Shown: positions 60,038 through 64,000 of the stretch, one piece after another | Numbering within the stretch: the stretch's first letter is position 1 | Layout: every line of letters starts with the position of its first letter | Assembly: GCA_021234155.1 (NCBI GenBank) | Contig: JAJEKV010000053.1 | Location: forward strand, 7,393,424-7,457,423 | Source: Isoetes taiwanensis | Lineage: Eukaryota; Streptophyta; Lycopodiopsida; Isoetales; Isoetaceae | Reading direction: 5' to 3' | DNA length: 64,000 nt | The notes under the pieces: generated by a model | What the model was told of the DNA's origin: nothing | Database searches by the model: none | What the model saw: the letters and a program-made list of their open reading frames with translations, nothing else | Position numbers and translations under genes: made by a program

Positions 60038-60592
60038 TAACCAATAGTTACATCCGATCCAAAGATCTCTTCCTCACCAAGATGTATACGGGAAGGGCCA
60101 TCCGAATGGATTGACATGCACATATTTATAGCAGAATATGGCGTGTACTTAGACATCTCCCATACATCTTAAGTTGTGTCCTTAAGTTTCCAGCAGAGAA
60201 AGAACATACCTAAAACGGAATTTGTGAGCAGCTTATTGCCGGACAGAGGTCACGCCTTCATCTGTGGCCGTTCCTTGATACCGGCCACGGTAGATGTCGA
60301 TCATACATAACCCTAAAAGGTTTAAAGACAATTTTGAATAAACCATTACGTTATCTTTCTTGTATTTTTAATTATAATTTGGAAAAACAATACTCCTTAT
60401 ACCATTACCTCATATGTCCATATTTTTCCAATCATGTTAGATAGAGTAATGGTTTTCAATTATTACTTCCATTATCTGAGATATCCTCATAATAAAAAAA
60501 AAAAAAAAAAAAAAAAAACATATTTTATACTATAGAGGCATCAAAAAAACAAAAGTGGGCATTGCCCATATTTAGTCGCTATGGGCTCTGCC

Positions 60593-60943
60593 CTATATAC
60601 AAAATCCTAAACTAAAAGCTCCTAAGTCAGCATTTGGAGCAGCGGTAGCACGCAGGATGAGGTAAAGGCACTGTTCCGGGTCCCCGCGCAGATGCAGGAC
60701 CATATCCTGCAGATTTGTCATGGGGTCGGGAGTATCCGCCAACTCAGCCAGCCACCCATCCATTGGGATCTCTTGGTTACACAGCTTCCAAAGATCGAAA
60801 TCCGTCATCTTGCAAGTTATCCATTCGTTGCAGTTCTTGGGCATGGTATTAGGCATATCCATCACAACAAACTGGTGTTCTCCTCTCGCAACCTCGTTCG
60901 TCTTATATAGTCCTACCGCCTGATGGTTGCTCTTGTGACCCAA
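60593..60943 (-). CDS. Unassigned ORF
   Basis: A frame of about 116 codons with ordinary protein composition (Trp, Cys, Asp and Met well distributed; segments such as MTDFDLWKLCNQEIPMDGW). I do not recognise it. It may be the C-terminal part of a transposon protein or an isolated exon. It ends near a short AT-rich spacer beside the Penelope array. Confidence 0.3.
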   Translation of the reverse strand: MGHKSNHQAVGLYKTNEVARGEHQFVVMDMPNTMPKNCNEWITCKMTDFDLWKLCNQEIPMDGWLAELADTPDPMTNLQDMVLHLRGDPEQCLYLILRATAAPNADLGAFSLGFCI

Positions 60944-61398
60944 TCACATTGCTGATGACGTGTCAACATGCAAGGCACGTTCCAATCCAAGATTCTGCTA
61001 ATCAGCTGCAAATCTCGTCATGGTACAAACCCTACGCACTGAGGTGACTGCCACCATTTTAAAGACGTTCGACTCTCGAGTTGCCCCTCTTAATTATTTC
61101 TCCTTATACCACGACTGTCCACCATCATTACTCATACCTCCTCACGATGTCCCATCCCACCGTTCACTTCCGTTCATCTTCTCCGTTCATTCGCTCTTGT
61201 TGCGGTTTGGGGACAACCAAAATTTTTGCATTAGGGGAGCTTTCTTCATCTCTGCTGCCATCTGGCACCACCAATGGTTCAGATTCCACTTTCCTGGCTG
61301 CTTATAAAACCTTTCCTGAACAGACGCGTGCCCTAAACGTTTTTGCAACTCTTTCGCTCTCTGTCTTCTGCTTTCATCCCTTTTCCTTGTCGATCGCC
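60944..61398. other. Intergenic or UTR, nothing recognisable
   Basis: Pyrimidine-rich sequence leading to the ATG at 61399. It could be the leader of the decayed coding region that follows. 'cttataaaacc' near 61302 is TATA-like, about 100 bp before that ATG. Confidence 0.35.
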
Positions 61399-64000
61399 AT
61401 GGCCGCTTCTCCAAAGCTTCCAACTCTCCAGGCCACCGCACCAATGGATCCCGGCACCCGCTCTTTTTGAATCTGTTATTTCTCCACTGCAACTGTTAGG
61501 GATCCTTTGGAAGGCGCCAGTAGAGAAGCCGCTGAAAGGGCAGGGTTGTTTGAGTTCTCCAAGCAAGAACTCCCTATTCCTAATCCCACTCAACTTCGAT
61601 AGTTTGTCACTCATCTTGTCAAGACTGATGCAGGTTATCAAACGGTGGTCGATCAAAATAGTATCACCATCAATCCGACTCTTCTAGCTCAGGTATTTCA
61701 ATTACCTAGAAGAACACCTTCTTTGAATTGGGTTGCTTTGTAGGATCATGACGTCACAGTTTATGACCAAGCTCCCTATGCGGCCACTACTCACAAGCTT
61801 ACCAATATTGCAAAGCCCCATGAAGCCTTTGTCAAGTTTCTGTGGCGGAAGTTCTATGATTATTCCATAAAGAACACCCACATTAACAAATAGTTTTTTC
61901 ACACTGCCATTGTTGCCATCCACTCCCAGAGATTTGTTGATTGGCCTCAGATCCTATTTCAACGCCTGCTTCATGAAGTTGATCGCATTCGCCAGTCTCC
62001 AAGTTATGGCCAAGAATCCGCAATGGGTGCACATTTCAGGCTATCGTCAACCATTGTCTCCCTGTGTCCAGTCAATTAACTCCTACCAATCTTGATGCTG
62101 CCTCTCAAGCCTCCAGTGACCAGCCATCTTCCACCATTCCTGCCATCAAAGAACTTTAAGAAGAAAGTTCCCGTCACCGTCCTGAAGAGCAGCCATCCCC
62201 ACAACCTCAAGAGCCACGCCAGGGTCCTGTCATCAATGTCCCATACTCTCAGTCCACGAAAATTGAAAATTCACATTCTCAGCAAGTCTCTCAGCGCACT
62301 GCATCTATCATTCCACGGCCTTCCTTGCAAGTTCAAACTCTGCTACCTCCTCAGTCCCGACGTGCCCTATATCAATATGAGCAAGTAGTCACTGAATGCA
62401 TGCTCTGACTTCAAGATTCGCAGGAGCACTTCATGAATGGCGTCAAAGATTATATGGATTCCACGGATGCCGTTCACCGTGAATTCCAGGCTGCCACCAC
62501 TCAAGTTCAAACTCTAGAAGACAGCCTCCAACGTAAGCATGTTGCCTTGCTACAGACCCGTGACGCTCTCAAAGCTGAACAAGACAAGAGTGCTACGTTA
62601 GAAGACTAGCAAGTTCAATTGCAAGCCACTATTCAAGAACTTCTGTCTCAACTCAAAGATAAAGATAAAATTCTTGCTGACAGCCAGAATTTGTACATCG
62701 GTTACACAGTGATTACACCCGTCAGCTTCATCTTCTTGCCCAAGGAGATGTCCGCATATCTACTCTAGAAGGTCAACTAGCAGCAGTTCAAACACAGGTC
62801 ATGGCGTTGCAAGCAGCTTGCAGAAGCTCAGAAACAGAAGCTGATTGATGACATGGAAATTGCCAGTCTTTAGTTACAGCTTTCTACTCAAGGGCCGTCA
62901 TCATCACAGGCCACGTCACGCCTTCTAGCTGCAAAGGATAATAAAATTCATGACATGGAACATCAGCTGCAGCAGGCTATTCAATCTGCTGAAGAAGCTC
63001 AGAGTCAGCATAAGACATATCTTCAGTTAGCTCTCACTATTCCAGGAGATTTCTCCACACCCACAAGTTATCTGGACTATGTTGTCATGCCACCATCTCT
63101 TCCTGCTTAAGTGGTATTCTGCAAATGGCAAAATTCATGAGCCCTTCAGCACCAATGATTTCTATGATCAAGATTTCTTTATTTTTCGCCTGGTTCAACC
63201 CATGGCCTATGTCATTCAAGATTTCTATCTAGCAGACACTCTGGATAAGTTTGATGATGGGCAAAGCCGTGCCTTCCGTGGCAATGAAAATGCTAAATGG
63301 CTTTTGCTATCTGAGAACAAATACCTTCAGGATCAGACATGGGCCACTGCCTTTAAGGATGAGTATATGCAGGAGCTTGCTCATCACCTCCCTCTTTGGA
63401 TTGCTGAAACTCTGCACCAGGTCAGAAAAAATTTGAATGAAGATATGGGGATCCAGTTTGCCCAGATCTATTTATAGCATCTTGGAGGATTCAACACTCT
63501 CCGTGCTTACCTTGATAGTCAGACCATTCCCACGGAATGGGTCCCTCCCTGTGTACATCTTGCTCCCCTGTTCAGACTGGGAACAATGGTGTCAGGCTTT
63601 AGATGCTGATCTCCTGAAGGAATTCCGTGATCAGGCCCAGAAGCCCACGATGCAGCCTCCTCCTGAAAATCATCTGTATGCATCCTTGGGAGTGCCTCCA
63701 TGCCGTCAATATCTCACATCTGATTGGCATTTCCCATTTTGGACCACGGTTCTGGCTGATCACGTTGATTGGACTCCCGCTCACATCTCTATCGACCTCA
63801 GGTGGGATCCACATTTTGTTCGCCGCTGTGTCTAGCAAGAGGGTGAAACCTTGGAGCACACTGGCAATTGGATTTATATCCCGAATGAATGAGGTTGGCA
63901 GACGCCAGCTCAAGCCGTCTGGAGTCTCACCCAGTTTTTAGAGCGTGCTGCTACATCGTTTGATCCCTCAGTTCATCGTCAAGCTGGATTCTGTGCAGCT
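61399..64000 (+). pseudogene. Decayed gag-like coding region, probably of an LTR retrotransposon
   Basis: From the ATG at 61399 a protein-like reading continues across many frames: a globular N-terminal part (AERAGLFEFSKQELPIPNPT, AFVKFLWRKFYDYSIKNTHI, RFVDWPQILFQRLLHEVDRI), a Pro/Gln-rich linker, a long Gln-rich coiled coil (about 62440-63030), then FFIFRLVQPMAYVIQDFYLA and related sequence to about 63480. Seven in-frame TAG codons stand where Gln (CAG) would fit: 61600, 61741, 61891, 62607, 62871, 63475 and 63833. No protease or RT is seen before the window ends. The gag assignment is weak and based on layout only. Confidence 0.4.

Larger units (their letters stand above)
46193..60494 (-). 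mobile_element. Head-to-tail array of Penelope-like retroelements
   Basis: Three near-identical units in the same orientation. In transcription order (minus strand) they are copy A 60494 to about 54386, copy B about 54385 to 48274, and copy C about 48273 to 46193, the last cut off at the LINE poly(A). Unit length is about 6.1 kb. Each full unit encodes ORF1 (two exons) and a reverse transcriptase. No GIY-YIG endonuclease motif is visible in any frame. Head-to-tail copies and retained introns are known habits of Penelope-like elements, and endonuclease-lacking families (Athena, Coprina and plant relatives) have been described. The 5' end of copy A abuts a long A-run on the plus strand (60495-60519). 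Confidence 0.8.

Noticed and set aside
48092..60316. ccctaaa motif in each Penelope unit, as a sign of telomeric attachment
   Set aside because: Only a single copy of the heptamer per unit at the same internal place; no telomeric repeat run is present.
46193..60494. GIY-YIG endonuclease or hammerhead ribozyme in the Penelope-like units
   Set aside because: I looked for GIY/YIG-type blocks beside the RT and for CTGATGA/GAAA cores near unit ends and saw neither.
1..64000. CRISPR arrays, bacterial operons or phage modules
   Set aside because: The window has eukaryotic splice signals and plant retroelements; no repeat-spacer array exists. The minisatellite has no unique spacers.

Overview
This looks like a transposon-rich stretch of a land-plant nuclear genome. 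Only one complete ordinary host gene can be read: a seven-exon, plastid-type DUF1338 / 2-oxoadipate dioxygenase (FLO7/HglS-like) gene at 21733-24988 on the minus strand. The intron signals, the initiator-tRNA primer site of a Copia element and this gene indicate a plant. Penelope-like retroelements without a visible endonuclease and a Crypton-type tyrosine recombinase would fit a non-seed lineage such as a lycophyte or fern, but that is an inference and the species is not identified.

Layout. 58-922: a two-exon gene of unknown function (minus). 1430-3020: a 26-bp minisatellite. 3434-3850: the acidic last exon of an unknown nuclear-type protein. 3851-9697: AT-rich sequence with no recognisable gene. 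9698-9817: a small Mutator-type MITE with a 9-bp target duplication. 10061-10568: a broken leucine-rich-repeat gene. 10758-16628: a Copia LTR retrotransposon (minus) whose 3' LTR is split by a 1.1-kb Mutator-like element (10887-12018). 17033-18107: a 5'-truncated LINE. 18108-21732: intergenic. 21733-24988: the FLO7-like gene.

25767-34893 is the most unusual part. A multi-exon Crypton-type tyrosine-recombinase gene (minus) is split inside its catalytic domain by a 6.55-kb DNA transposon (26333-32883) with perfect 28-bp terminal inverted repeats. That transposon carries two convergent genes: a DDE-type transposase of the DFAENY / SDGC / HGKG kind (plus), and a multi-exon accessory gene (minus) that appears to join a coiled coil, a RING finger, acidic linkers and a C-terminal FCP1/NIF-like HAD phosphatase domain.

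35000-41835 holds LINE tails, inverted repeats, unknown ORFs and a Gypsy reverse-transcriptase fragment. 41836-46192 is a nearly full-length L1-type LINE ending in poly(A). 46193-60494 is a head-to-tail array of Penelope-like elements on the minus strand: two full 6.1-kb copies and one 3'-truncated copy. They share a spliceable ORF1 with a 1.39-kb intron and a TERT/Penelope-type reverse transcriptase with no GIY-YIG domain. 60495-64000 is a strongly decayed gag-like coding region with many in-frame TAG stops.

Two cross-cutting patterns matter when reading the broken genes. Differences between the nearly identical Penelope copies cluster at CAG/CTG sites, which suggests long-read base-calling errors at methylated CHG sites. 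Many nonsense codons are TAG where CAG is expected, which suggests real decay of methylated cytosines.
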